Source: Gymnothorax reevesii (Eukaryota > Chordata > Actinopteri > Anguilliformes > Muraenidae). Taken from it: DNA of 64,000 nucleotides. Of the stretch, positions 1 through 13,500 are shown piece by piece; the stretch's first letter is position 1, and every line of letters starts with the position of its first letter. The translations under genes and the position numbers were made by a program. The notes beneath the pieces are model-generated. The model was given only the letters and a program-made list of their open reading frames with translations. It was not told the origin of the DNA and made no database searches. The stretch covers positions 44,607,120 to 44,671,119 of the forward strand of contig CM056583.1 in assembly GCA_029721435.1 (NCBI GenBank). Direction: 5' to 3'.

Positions 1-1424
1 AGCCAAGGTGATCCAGAGTTAAACCAGAAAGGGAAGGTCAGATCCAGAATTCTGTCCATTTGGGCAAATACCTAATCACATCGTTTTAATATAGCAATGA
101 TTACAAAGATAACTAGCGTCAGCTAGATTGGAAGATGGCTAACGTTAGAATCTGAAGAGTAACGTAATACGTGATGGCATGCACAACAAGATCATTCACG
201 TAAAACTAGCTATGATATAACTCGTCTCAGGCCTGAGCTGTCTGTTTTCTCTTTAGAGAAAATAAGCTGGTAATCTTGTCTGCGTGCGATGGCGTTCAAA
301 GCGACAAATAAGAGCTATAAAAATTACTCCAATCGGCATCATAACCACCGTAGAGTCACTAGCCAGCTAGCTGTACCGAAGCGATTGCTTTTGAATTAAC
401 TAGCAAACCAGTTAACGTCCCTAAAATGTGAAAGTTTTGTTCGGTCGCGCGAAAGCTCAGATAAGTTCATGCCTATGACAGCTGGCAAAGTTGAAAGAGT
501 TGGGGCAAGAAACAAATCATATCGCCTTGATATTTTCTTTAGTCAATGTTAGTTAGCTGACTAGCCAACTAGGTGGATCAATCCAAAGAGCAACGTACGC
601 GATGGCTCCGGGTGGCTCACATGGCTGAGTCCTCCCTTCACGACCAATGATGATGGAGCGTATGAGCGCACCAGAAAGCCTCCTGAGTCCCAAGCGCATG
701 CATGCGCTCCCCAGAAGCTGACTGGTTGGTATGCAAATGAGGAACATCATTTTCCAGCCAATCAAAGTCGTGAAAACTTCTCTTATTGCTATGTGGCTCT
801 GGAATTCGGAAGATCACAGGCTAGTGAGTCAGGATCCATGAAATATCATTAAGATTTTTTTGAAATGCATTTTTTGCAAAGGGATTGTCATGATTAGCAT
901 TTTGTCAAAACTGCTGAAATTTGATTCGCATTTTGCGATGCTAATCTGCCTAATCTGATCACTGAAAGGGTGATGGTCATGAAAACTTTCTAGCAGTTGA
1001 GTGAGGCTTGGAGGGCTTTTTGTCAGTAATTCTTCCAGGAGAACAACTGCAGAGATGATCCTTCAAAAAAAAAAATTTTCCATCCATGAAGCTCCCTGGT
1101 ATTTGTTTCTTGGCCAGTTTCAGCTGTATCTCAACACATTGCCTCAATGTAGATGGAAATTCAGTTGTCATCGGCTGCAGAATCTGAAACCACCCACAAT
1201 CCATGATCATGCAAGAAATGCTTGATTTTTGATTTGTCATTTTCTTGTTGAAATTTTACAGAATAAATGATTGCCCTTCATTCATACAGTGTTTTATCGT
1301 TGTGCTTGTAGCTTGTTAAAATCCAAACACCCTTCTTTACAGTTCCTCGAGAGTTTAATATGTGGGAGTCCTTTGTTAACATCCTGTTTAATGTTTCTAT
1401 GTATTTTTTCTTCCACCCTCCCAG
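1..1424. other. rad23b intron 2, no recognised content
   Basis: Non-coding DNA with several AGCTAG motifs in the first 600 bases. The first two rad23b exons are not here. The short open frames share no recognised family. Confidence 0.6.
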
Positions 1425-1504
1425 GAAAAATCCTCAATGATGACACCGCGCTCAAGGAGTACAAGATTGATGAGAAGAACTTTGTGGTTGTCATGGTGGC
1501 TAAG
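1425..1504 (+). CDS. rad23b: rad23b coding exon 3 (end of ubiquitin-like domain)
   Basis: The acceptor AG lies just before the exon and the donor GTAAAA just after. The exon begins with two bases that complete a Gly codon from the upstream exon, then reads [19 protein letters not shown] and VVVMVAK, the last strand of the ubiquitin-like fold. It ends on a codon boundary. The residues are nearly identical to human RAD23B. Confidence 0.97.
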
Positions 1505-4500
1505 GTAAAACCTGTCGCTATGAGTTTGAATAACCTATTGCATACATCTAGAGCAGTATTTCCCAAACTGTGTGCCGTGAGAGCTTCCTAGGTGTGCCGC
1601 GAGAAAACCCACTTACTGTTTTTTTCCTGATAGCCTGATAATATAAAATGGCTGAAATTATAATATAAAATATCCTGAAATTACAGGATATAAAAATAAC
1701 TCATTTCATTATCAATTCATTCAATTCAGTTTATTAAAATGCCTATTTAAAATTCCTTCTCAATATTTCCGCATCATGTATTCTTCTGTACATTCCTTCT
1801 CACGATTGGCTGATCACACATCGTCTAACGCGAAAAATTTAACATTCCCTGGTAAAACTCAGCTAAAACAGCAGTATGGGCTAGTTGCGAAAATTGATTA
1901 ATTCCTGACTAAAACCTCGAAAAGGCTGTCCGACTGAGACCCTGAACCACCTCCCTCTTGCTGCGCTGGCCAGAAAAAGAAAATCAAAGTGGTGAGCAGA
2001 CAGTGAGGAATATCTGTCTTATGGGTTTACATTCATTGGAGATCCAGCTACCCCAATACCACTGAGTCTTGCTTGCGACGAAAAGCTGGCGAACGAAGCT
2101 ATGGTGCTAAATAAATTAAAAAGATGCCTTTCAACCAAACATCCTTCTCTCGCCAAAAAAAAAAAAGGCCGCGAATATTTAATGCAGTTGAGAAGCCAGA
2201 TGAACAAACAAGCTAGTTTCATGATGAAAACATTACAGTGTCAGGAAAACCATTAGAAGCTTGCTATCTGGTCGCAGAACTAATAGCAAAATCAAAGACA
2301 TCTCACACTATTGCCGAATCTCTTATCCTGCCAGCATGTAAAACTATCATCGGGACCATGTTTGGTCAAAATGCTGCCAATGAAATATCGAAGGTTCCTC
2401 TCTCAAACAATAGAATTGGCAGACGAATAGTAGAAATGTCGGCAGATATAGAGGAAGTTGAAATGGGGAAAATAAAAGGGAGTGGGAAATTTGCGCTGCA
2501 GGTTAATGAAACAACCGATGTCAGTGGACATGCGGAATTACTGGTCAATGTCAGATATGTCGATGAGGAGACAAAGAAAATTACTTTTTATCTTGCTGGA
2601 GAAAACTACAGGTGAGGAAGTGTTTCGAGTGACGTCTGTGGGGGCTGAACTGGAAAGACTGCGTAGAGTCATTTATTTTATGATTGCATTAAAGCCTGAA
2701 ATCTGGTTTGAAAGCTCGAGTCTCGTCACTCGGTCGCACTGCGGAGTAGGTAGTGCGAGCGGAATGCTATAATATCATAGCTCTGTGCCGTGAAATTTTT
2801 TCATAGTAAACAGTGTGCCGCGAGAGAAAGGTTGGGAAACGCTGATCTAGACCAAAACAGAGAGTAGGCAAATGTTGACCCTACATGCAAATATTGTGTT
2901 TATGTATTTAAATATGCATTTGACATCCTTCTGGCCATTTAATATTCTTCTTCAGGCTCATACAACTCCACCTCTGATATTGTGGGTTTCTAATGAAAAG
3001 CCTGTGACCACAGTTGGACCTTCTGTGATCTTTGATATGTTACAATTGACATATCAAATTATCAATTACAGGGCTCGACATTCAAGTAAAAAAGGCACTT
3101 GCCCACCGGGCCAGAAGATTTAAATATCCACTGGCCACACTCAAAATTTACCGGCTCGGATTACTGTGAACGCATTTTTACATGGGCTAATGCAGAGCTC
3201 CCGCTGGCGCTCGTCACTAATGTAATTGACAAACTCAGTCCATTAGTGACGGGTATAAAACAGTGGCATCGTCTGCCCGGGGTATTCAAAGATGTACGTA
3301 GCTCCAAGAATTTTTTTTTTTTCCCCTTTTCTTTATCCTGAATAATTCTTCACTTTGGGCAGTTGGTCACAGCACAACACTAGTATAACAAGATGGCAGT
3401 GTAGTATGCCCATTTTACCTTCAGTGTACTGAGGCAAGAAAGACTAATCCAAGAGGTTTATTAGGCAGATAAGTACTGTCGTACTGGCTGAATGGTCTCT
3501 GTTGGCTTCATGTGCCTAATGCTGTTCTCACACTGTCCTTTAGCGAGAGAAAATGAATATTCATGGATTTTTTTTTTTTTTTTTTTAACTCGTAAAATGC
3601 TTAAATCTCCAAATACACCAGGATCAGTCAGGAGAATATAATTAATGAATAATTAACGCTGTGTTATTATGCATCCGTGAAGTCACAAAAATTATTTCAG
3701 AGGCTAAAAGTTTCAATTCGTTTCCCCAGTAAACTTAATTTGGGTTAAAGCATCGTGCTGTATTACCGGTTGATCTATTTCACCGTCTTAGCAGTCATGC
3801 TGCTTAAGGTTTTCCCTAGTAAATTTTATAACCTACACAAAACACAGGCAGGGAAGGCAAAAATACAAAAATCACTTGGCACAGTGCCCTATTAAAATAG
3901 CTTACCGTTTCATGATCATTTAACTGCCTTTTTCACCCGCTCAGAAAGTTCATCTTTGGTCCAGGACCCAATCCCAGCAATACAGATTTTCCTCCTTCAT
4001 CCATGGGTGTCTCGTGTAATTGCTGGTGTTGAAATGTCTCTCAAAAGCCTTGGTTTTTTGCATCAAATTAAGGTCTGGTGTAGGTTTCCCCATGCTGATC
4101 AACTCCAACTTCTCATTGAAAATTAATCTGGAAAACGTGCTGCATAAACTCAAAACGATATTCACATCTGTCACTAACCAACAACTCAGGCTAGCTCGCT
4201 AGGTGGTTTACCGCCAATTTTTTTTTTCAGCTAGCTTGTGATTCACCTGGGGGTCAGTGTGCAGAACTTGTCATAATATTCGCGATTACAAAGCCCCCCC
4301 ATTCATGGGGGAAATATGATTGGATCATTTTGCTGTCATTTGATTTTTTTCATTTGCATGCGACATGCTTGTAGCTAGTCAATATAAGTAAGGCAAATGG
4401 CATGAATTTACAATGTAGCCTACAATAGGCACTGCCAGTAATCAAGCTACCAGGCTGTTAAGTCACAATATGAATGTCAATTCCAGTAACTAATCTAACT

Positions 4501-7500
4501 TTGTAGTCAATGACAATGCAGTATTTTATATCTGATAGGAAGTGTTGTGCAATAATGTCTGATGCTTCTCATGAAGATATTAGTCCAATTACTTGTGACT
4601 AATTTTACGCCAGTGAAATTAACAATTTGCAATATCAGTATCTCTGAAGTATATTAGCTACATAGTTTCCGTGATTATTTTTAACTGTGCCAATTGTGCA
4701 TGTAAAACGGAAGAGACTGCAAAGTGGCAGAAAAGATCGGGATCCGTCAGACAGTTAAATAGACATTTCCTATAGCTAATTTTAATCCTAGCTGGCTATA
4801 TGCACTTGCTTAACCATGCCTTAAACAAGTGAGCGAAACAGAAATAAATTGACATGGTCAATTGCGAGAAGTCATAACTTAGAAACACAGAAAAGTGACC
4901 TGGGGTATATTTCCCAACAAGGCTGTAGCTACCAACTTGCATAGCTACAACCTGTGATCGAATCTTCAACCTATGCAGCTTAGTAGCTGACATCATTAGC
5001 AACTCAGATTTTGGGAAACGCACCCCAGGCTGGCTAGCTAACATGTCAAATTAAAGCTTGTGGTGCATTCTCGATATCCAACGTATGCTACGCTAGCTTG
5101 TTCTGGGTTCTGCTTTGTGTCGTAGGAAGAATAAATTTGTGGAGGGTTTTTTTTTTTTTTCCAAAATGACCCCCTATCCAGTTTCCTTTCCAATGAGAAT
5201 TCTAACCATGATCTTCTTGCACAAGATATTGTGCTTGCAAGATCTTATGTGGAATAATCCTAACCTCATTTTAATTTTTTGAGCTGAGATGGACGAAGTC
5301 ATGTCAAGTTATATCTGCATTTTGCGTGTTTATACTGCAGGAAGATGAAGAAATTTTTTGAAAGTGATTTTATTTGTTTCCGGCCCAACCGGTCCAGTGA
5401 ATTGTGAAGTGTGGTGGTCTAAAAAATGTCGCCAGGCCATCGGATGAAAGGGAATGTCGAGCCCTGGCCAACTGTTTTCGTTTGGTGAATGGTCTGGACT
5501 GCAGGCAGACCATTTCAGAGCCTAGACTCTTGTACAGCGTAGCCGTGCTGTTGTGATGGATGCAATATGTGGGTTGGCATTGTCCTGCTGAATTATGCAA
5601 GGCCTGCCTTGAAAGTGATGTTGTTGTAAAAGCTCTATATACTTTTCAGCATCGATAATGGGTCTGTCCAAGCAAAAGGGCACGGAAGTGTGACATTGCC
5701 AGTATTACTTTCAAATTATAGTTTGTGATGAGAAGATTGTATTTATGAGAAGACAACTATATTTACAGCAAAAGGGGAATTCCAGTGAAAAGTTGAAAAT
5801 ATCCTTATGATCCTGTATGTGATGTAGACAATAGAGAAGCCAAATTTTTTCATGAAAAAGCATTTAGCTGGAGATTTGAATCTTTCACCATAGAAAACAA
5901 CCATCCCAAGACACATTTCGCACAAAACCTGCTGGGCAACACTTGAAATTCATAGATTCCAATCAATTTTAAGTACGTCAAAGGCTGGAGGGCAGGACAA
6001 GATATATTTTTCTATTCCAAAAAGGGGTAAGCTGCATTCAAGAGTTTCATATCTTATTAACACTGGCAAGTTACAAGGTAATGAGAGGCAAACCATTTCA
6101 TTTAAACTAGGCATAGTGTCCACAGAGTGGTCAACAGGTCACGTATGTGATGCATGTCTAGATGGGTGGTTACGTATGTGATGCTTGACAAAAAATGTAA
6201 TTGCTCCCACTTTTTAAAATTTTTTTTTTTACCTTCTTTGGAATGTTAGTGGTGCACTTTGAAAATGTATGAAGTGCAATTGCATTGAGCACAAACTGCA
6301 CTTTTATTGAACCTCACAAACAGCATTTTGTTTAAAATATGACATCTTTGCCAACATGACGCGTGAGAACTTCTGCACAAGTCAACCATCACACGTAACC
6401 TCCATACAAAAAGATTGTTTGAGATGAATTGGCGCAAAAACTATCACCAAAAACAGTCATACCCGCGATCAAAAAAAGACAAAATGCTGAGATGGGTTTC
6501 CTATCACAGTGTACTAGACAGTTTTCCATGATATATTTGGCATGACGTGACGATTGACCGCTGTTTCACGGTCCACATCACATAACAGCACCGAATTGGC
6601 TCACTGTCAAAAAAACTTTTGAATCTCTTGCGAAGAATCAGCATGCATTCCAACGCCCACCACACTAAAAAGATGGGTTGATAATGGAAGATGTATAATC
6701 CAGATTACTCCTTGAATATTCCACCCAATAACTTGGTAGCGAACCGAACTTTAATTGTACATGACGATGGTCATATATGTAATTTTGTTGACGGAAAACC
6801 TACCTCCATATATGACAGCACGCAAGACACTATTGATGTAAAAAACAAAATTGGTGACGCCTTCATTTTGGGGAGTATCATCCATAGCTAATGAATTTGT
6901 TCAATTTCTGATGGGCGTTTTGAATAGAGGAGCATCCAAAAATGCCGGTCACGTTATGTGATTATTGCCGGAATTCCAGGTGGCTGAAATAAAACACGTT
7001 TTTTTTTTTTTGTTGTTGTTGTTGTTGTTGTTTTTTTTTGTAACTACGCAAGAAACAAGCCATTACACCACTTATGCCGCGAGGAGATGAATAGTTTTGA
7101 GGTTCCAAACAGAAAAATTACTTTCAAACTGTTTATTTTATGACATTTGTTAAGAATGAACATGTGTTAGCTGATTGACGGAACAGCATCACGTACAGAA
7201 CCCCCCAAAAAAACATCAATTTTTTTCTGCTTACACCTACATTTGAATATTTTTATGGAATAAAATCTTCAAACACTTATTTTCAAGTAGAAAATGAAGT
7301 TAATACGAAAGGAATGCCCTTAAGGTGTTAATAAGGCTTCTCTTTCAACGTACTCAAGAATTTCACAAAAATTAACTGAAGAATTGCCCCTGAATAGGCA
7401 TATTAAATGAGATGACTTCATGCCCCTCACATAAAACACTGAAAAGTTATCTCTTATCTCTCTGAGATAAGTGTACTAAATACCCATCAGCTTAAATTAT

Positions 7501-10500
7501 GCATCTGACCCACCCATTCAGAAAAAAGAGGGTAGAAGTTGGGGGGTATGCAAAACTACCCTTTTGCTTGGACAGACCCTAATGCCTATCCAAATGTGTA
7601 AGATGCCTATGCCGTAGGCACGAATGCAGCCCCATTCCATCAGAGGTGGAAGCTTTTGAACTGGGTGCTGATAACAAGCTGGTTGTTCCCTCTCCTCTTT
7701 ACAGCACGACCCGGCGTCCATGTGTTCCAAAAAGAATGTAAAATTTGACTCATCTGACCACACAACAGTTTTCCATTTTGCTTCAGTCTATTTTAAATGA
7801 GCTTTGGCCCCGAGAAGATGACGGCATCTCTGGATTGTGTTGTCATATGGCTTCTTCTTTGCATGATACAGATTTCACCTGCATTTGTAGATTGCAAAGT
7901 AAACTGTGTTCATTATTTCGCTGAAACAATTTCACCAAGAATGGTGAAATTACAAGTCATTTTAGTGAGAGGTTGATCAAGTTGACTGAAAATCTTGGGA
8001 CTCAAGAAAAATGCTAAACACTGATTGTCAGTGACAAGGGGGAGGGGCTTAATATATGTCAATTCAGATGGACCCTATCCATCCATCAATCGATCCACCT
8101 TCCCACCCACCCCTGCATTCACTATTTTGAACTCCGTTATTTGAGTTCTGTCACTTCCTGCATCCTGTAAGTCCAAGACCACTCCCAGTCACATAATCTA
8201 TTGCTTAGTAATCCACTGATGGCTCTTTCAGCCTCATATTTCTTCCTGCTATTATTTAATATTAAGCCATGTACTTTGTCTTAATTTTTGGCTGTTGAAA
8301 CATTGAAAAATTGTGTGAGATTATTTTTAGCTCGTCGGGACGAATATCGTCCGGAGAGCTATTGTCGTACCCCCGGCGTCCGCGTCCGTCCACGTGCAGA
8401 AAAACTTTAACCTTGCCCCGGCGAGCTTTGTTGTCTTTCTGACAACTCTTGTTTTATTATTATTATTATTTTAAAATTTGGCATCTCCAATCCCACCAAA
8501 ATCTGGAATGCCCAATACACATGGTGTGAGATTATTATTGTGAAAATTCTTTTTACAAAATTTTCATTTATAAGGTTTTGATTTTTCATATTGGAGCGAC
8601 ACAAAGTTAAAGAAAATTAATTGAATGTGTGTGCACAGTTCTGTGGTATGAAAATGCGTACATTTTGTGTTGATTAAACGTTAGCTTGATTGTCAAGATT
8701 GATCATTTGACCCTGTTGCCTCATCTCTCAATTAACATCTCGTCCCTCTAGCCCAAACCAGCTCCCTCAGCTGCCCAGCCCTCCCCGACTGCCACCTCCA
8801 CAACGGCGCCTGTCGCTCCCAGCAGCACAGCATCGACTCCTGCCCCTGTGCCCTCTACCACTCCTGAAACCCCACCCAAAAGCTCCAGCAGAGAGGACAC
8901 GCCCACGGAGGAGAAGCCCCCAGAAAGCACAGCTCCTGCCTCCTCTCCTGTTGGGTAATGACATCGCCTCCATTCGCATGGTCAGAACATTTGGATGACT
9001 CTCGCAGCACAAAGCAGGGCAGCGTTAGCAAAGCAGTATCTTTTTTGATTACTTGGATTCTAAAAATAATCCTCCATTCTTATTGGATTTTTAGCAGGTT
9101 GTGTCAGGGTTCAGTTGTATCTGGAAGCATGGGGCACAACTGGGCACCTGGCAGTATTTCTTGTACACATGGAGTTTTTTTACAGTTACTCTGCATTTTA
9201 CATTAGATTGATGCAAAGACGCTTGGGTTCTAAGCTTGATGGAAGGCTAGATACTGGGATGAGCCGAAATGGGTTGAACGGTCTATTTTATATCGCTCAG
9301 TGATCTGTCGTCTTCAGTTTCATGACAACAAGTTTCAACAATACAAAGATAACAGAAGGTTTTTGATTTTCTGTTTCCCTGTCATTCTTTGAAAAAACAT
9401 TTGCCTGATGCCCAAAATTAATACATTAGCGTAATTGATTGTGTTGACCTGAGCTAAAGGTTAAGTTTATGATTGTATCACTGTGACTGGTAATGTTTCA
9501 ATTCTAGTTCTCATGTCACCATTTCAGGGAGATGCCATGTTTGCAATGGTTTTAAATGTTGCGGCATACAGGATCAGATTAGGTTTTATCAACAGTGCAT
9601 AAAATTGTTATGCTGGGATTTTTTGCATTTCTTTGACCTAGCAAGAATGTAAATGCATCATCTCCAACTCGGGCATTCTTGAGTTCTGTCCCCTCTGCTG
9701 CAGCTACGCCTGCAGCTTCAGTGCATAGCTGAGGTTAATTAAGGGCTGTGAGAACATTTTTGGCGAGTCTGTTTGCCAAGACACTCGGGAACAGATGGAA
9801 TGAAGGTTACGTTAACGGAGATGTGAACATTGTAAGTGGTTCTGTCACTAGGGTGAACTGCAGCTTCCTCCTCCCTCTGTGGATAATAGGCTCAGACCAC
9901 CCCAATCTGACCCCCCCCCCCCCAAATAAAAAAAATTCTAGGAAAGAGAAGCTCTCCTTGATACTAGTAATTCAAGGCAATACATGTTGTTGGATCATTA
10001 TTGCCAGCGGAAGTGTTACTGATGGCTTCCAAATATCTGTCCTGACGTCCTTATGAAAAAGGCTCTAACTCAAGTTATCATTGTTTGTGTATATGTGTGA
10101 CATAATCACAATGCATTTTCACTGTATATTTTCTCTTATTTGCAGCTCATCAAGTCCGTTGCCAAATGCAAACTTTTTTGATGAGGCCACCTCCGCACTA
10201 GGTTAGTGAGTTGATTTAAATTTTTTTATTTCCTGCTCTCTCTGAAATTAAATGGTCAGTTGTTCTGTTGATGTTGGGTGGAAAATACTTTTTTTTTTGT
10301 TAATAATATGTCAAACAAGAGCTCTCAGACTATGACTCTCTGCCTAGGTATTTGGAATTTTACTGCCATTTAGTGGATTTTAAGATGTATGGCATTTATT
10401 ATTTCAATCTTCCAATCCTGCAATGGAGAATAATCCCTGTAAAAATTGCCAGATCTGGAATTTGACACAACTTTGTTAAAAATTTCATAAAAATCTGTCT

Positions 10501-13500
10501 TACTTTTTCGTTAATGCTGCTTACAAACAAACCAACATCCCTACAAGCCGAAGGTAACGCATACCCTCTTTGGCGTAGATAATAATGACTGGTATGTAAT
10601 GATTACTAGTTCAGAGATTTCTGCCACAATCTTATGGAAAATAAGACATTATATCTTACGGTTTGAGACATGGATGGCTCTATGTGCGATTGATATTTAT
10701 ATTTTGTTGTGGTGTGCCAATGTTGAATCGATTATGAATCCTGATTTTTATGACTACTGCAGTACAACGAGTTGTCACTTTGCCAGAATGCAAGTTCCTA
10801 AAAGTCAGTTAGAAAAAATGGAATGCAAACGGAATCTATCGAAACCAAGTGACACTTGGACAGTTTATCAGAACCAGTTGGCAACCAGACCCTCTAGTGT
10901 CTCCAAATACACATAAATTAGATGAGGGATGTTTGGAATTCGATTAATAAAGAATTTCTCCCTTTGGTATATTCCTTTTCCCCTAATTATATTGTTTGTC
11001 TATTAGCTTTGGTCCGGGTGAGCTATTGCCATCACTTGGCGTCCATCGTCGTCTGTCGTTAACACTTTTCAAAATCTTCTCTTCTGAAACTATTGAACAG
11101 ACTAAAGACTAAAATTTGCCACAATCTTCCTTTGGATGTCTACTTTAAAAATTTTGTCGATTATGCCCACCGCCTGAACAACATGGCCGCTGTTACTAAA
11201 AATGCAACCCCAATTCTGAAATACACTGCCCGGTCAAATAAAAAGTCACCGTTTGGAAATTAATGAACAAATTCTATAAATGGATCATTATTGCGGTTAT
11301 TAACCGCCAGAATTTATAACGGTCAGGCGGATTTCTATTAGGGGTTGATGTATGTGTGATAGTAAATGGCCTGAAATTTCTTTTGGTGTAAGATCTATTA
11401 GTTAATAGGAAAGTTCCAGGTTTTCAGGTTTAAGAAGTGGACGGTTTGGTTTTTATGGTCTCGAGAAGGGACACCCTCCAGAGGGCCAAAATTGAACTTC
11501 TAAGAAAAATAGGCTCTTGAGTTGAAATATCTCAGTGCGCCCTGAAAAGCCCAGCTTCATTTTTACTTTTCTCAGTCTATATTAGGAGCAGTTTTGGAAA
11601 ATTATGAAATTTTGATGGGCTCTTGATGCTGCCACCTATAGAGGGCTTGCAAATGCCATCTTGGACCAAAGTAGCAGTCACGTTTGAGGCATTCCTTGCT
11701 TGCGCTCTGAGTAGCCCAAGCTTGTTTATGCATGAAATGATTCTATCACAGTGTCTTTTCACTTAAAATTGTAGTGGGATGGTGAGGGCGCAGAACTGTA
11801 GGTAGCACTCAATTCGGTGAAAATGCAAAAATGGGGGTAATCCGCGGCTGTAGATCTCCATGCACCCCCAACAGATTTGAATGAAGTCTGGTTTATTTGA
11901 TAGCCCTACATGTCCAATATGTGTACCAAAAAGATTGATGTGGAGTTCAACTGTTTTAACCCTTTTTGACCATCATTCTGAAAGGTGTGACTGACCATTC
12001 CATACGCTTGTCCATGTAGTGCTGTTACGGTACATAAGTCAGCATAGGTGTCCGTTTGAATTCAATGACAATGGATGATTTTTGGTGGAGCAATCAGCAA
12101 TTTAAAGCTCTCCTCTGAACCAATGAATAGGGTCTGGCTTCCTGCTGACTTCGTTTGGAATGTTGAGAAGATTGGAGGCGAGGCCGGATTGATTGCACGC
12201 TTCACCACTCATGAATAAATTTTAAAACATTGTTTACTTGTTTACTTTGTCATGCTAATTTCAGGAAAATCACTCATTATCTCCATCATCCCTACTTTGT
12301 TAGAGAGAACTCAGGTTAAAGTATGATGTCAGACACATGGCTTTCCCCGCTGGTCTGTTATTTTTTGGAGATAACGACAGAAAACATGAAACGAGTTAGA
12401 AAGTATAAATTATGCACATTCTCAGGTGAAACTGAAAGTACACAGTGCAACAGCTTGATGCATACAGATGTGAATGAGAAAATGTGGTGACTCCTTTTTG
12501 ATGATCTTTTCCACCTTCTGCTCAGCAGAGGGTTCTATCTGATCCCCAGTCCTGGGCCCACCCACATGTGCGCAGTTACATGTATTGCTTTTCCTGTCCC
12601 AGTCTCACTGCTCTTCAGTTGGATGAATAGATTTTTATTTCAGGCCCTCCAGCTAATGAAATTACCCTTGGCCAAGGGCTAGATGTGTGCACCTTCAGTT
12701 GGTTACCTTTTCATCATGCCTTCTTGCCTTCCTCCCTTTATTCAATCCATAGACCATATATTGTACTAATTTTCGTTTGAAACCTTGCCTTACTGGGATG
12801 GTCAAAAAGGTGTGAATACAGTTGAACCCCACTTTTTGCTACATATAGAGGATATGTAGTACTATCAAATAGTACCGAATTGAGCGCCACCTATAATTCC
12901 GTGCGCTCATCATCCCACTACAATTTCAAGTGGCATAGCACAAGGCATTGTAATAGAATCCTACTCTCTATAAACAAGCTTGGGCTAGTGAGGGCTAAGG
13001 CAAGGAATGCCAACGTAAGTGCTACTTGGGCTCAAAATGGTGTTCTCAAGCGCCCACTATAGATGGCGCCCTCAAAAGCCCACCAAAATTTCACGATTTT
13101 CCAAAGTTATTGGGATGTGCTCAAGGAAGACCACTGTGTGGTTACCATTATGTGGAGAAGATAAGATCTCGGCCAAAAATTATGGCATTTCTGATCGAAA
13201 ATAAATGTTCTGGCATTGCATATAGTTGTCAAAACAATGACAAGACGAATATGCACTGTAATTAAAGCTTTAGGAGCTCCAACTAAATATTTGAGGGTGC
13301 AACTTTTTTTTTGCCTGGCAGAGTAGTTGGGACAAAGTGTAAATTGTGAGTAAAATCGAAACGCAATGACTTTCAAATCACACCAGCCAGTATTTTATTA
13401 TCCCCCGCCAACACAGTGGGAGGGGGATATAGGTTTGACCTCCGTCCGTCCGAGAGAAAAGGGACAACTTTTCACAGAAACTGTTACAGATAGGACAACC

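Larger units (their letters stand above)
5475..7915 (-). mobile_element. IS630/Tc1-type transposon, decayed and split by an insertion
   Basis: Two pieces, 5475-5659 and 7580-7915, are adjacent parts of one element. They match other copies of the same family here (e.g. 56690-57712). The left piece holds GGTCTGGACTGCAGGCAG and the right piece encodes, on the minus strand, a [10 protein letters not shown] motif with the first catalytic Asp. The 1.92-kb element at 5660-7579 interrupts them. The host is truncated at both ends and full of lesions. Confidence 0.75.

Noticed and set aside
1..800. rad23b exons 1-2 and promoter
   Set aside because: No sequence for the start of the ubiquitin-like domain could be read; these exons must lie upstream of the window.
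8748..9012. Two minus-strand frames rich in Gly/Val or Arg
   Set aside because: Antisense of rad23b exon 4; the Pro/Ser/Thr linker gives open frames on the other strand.
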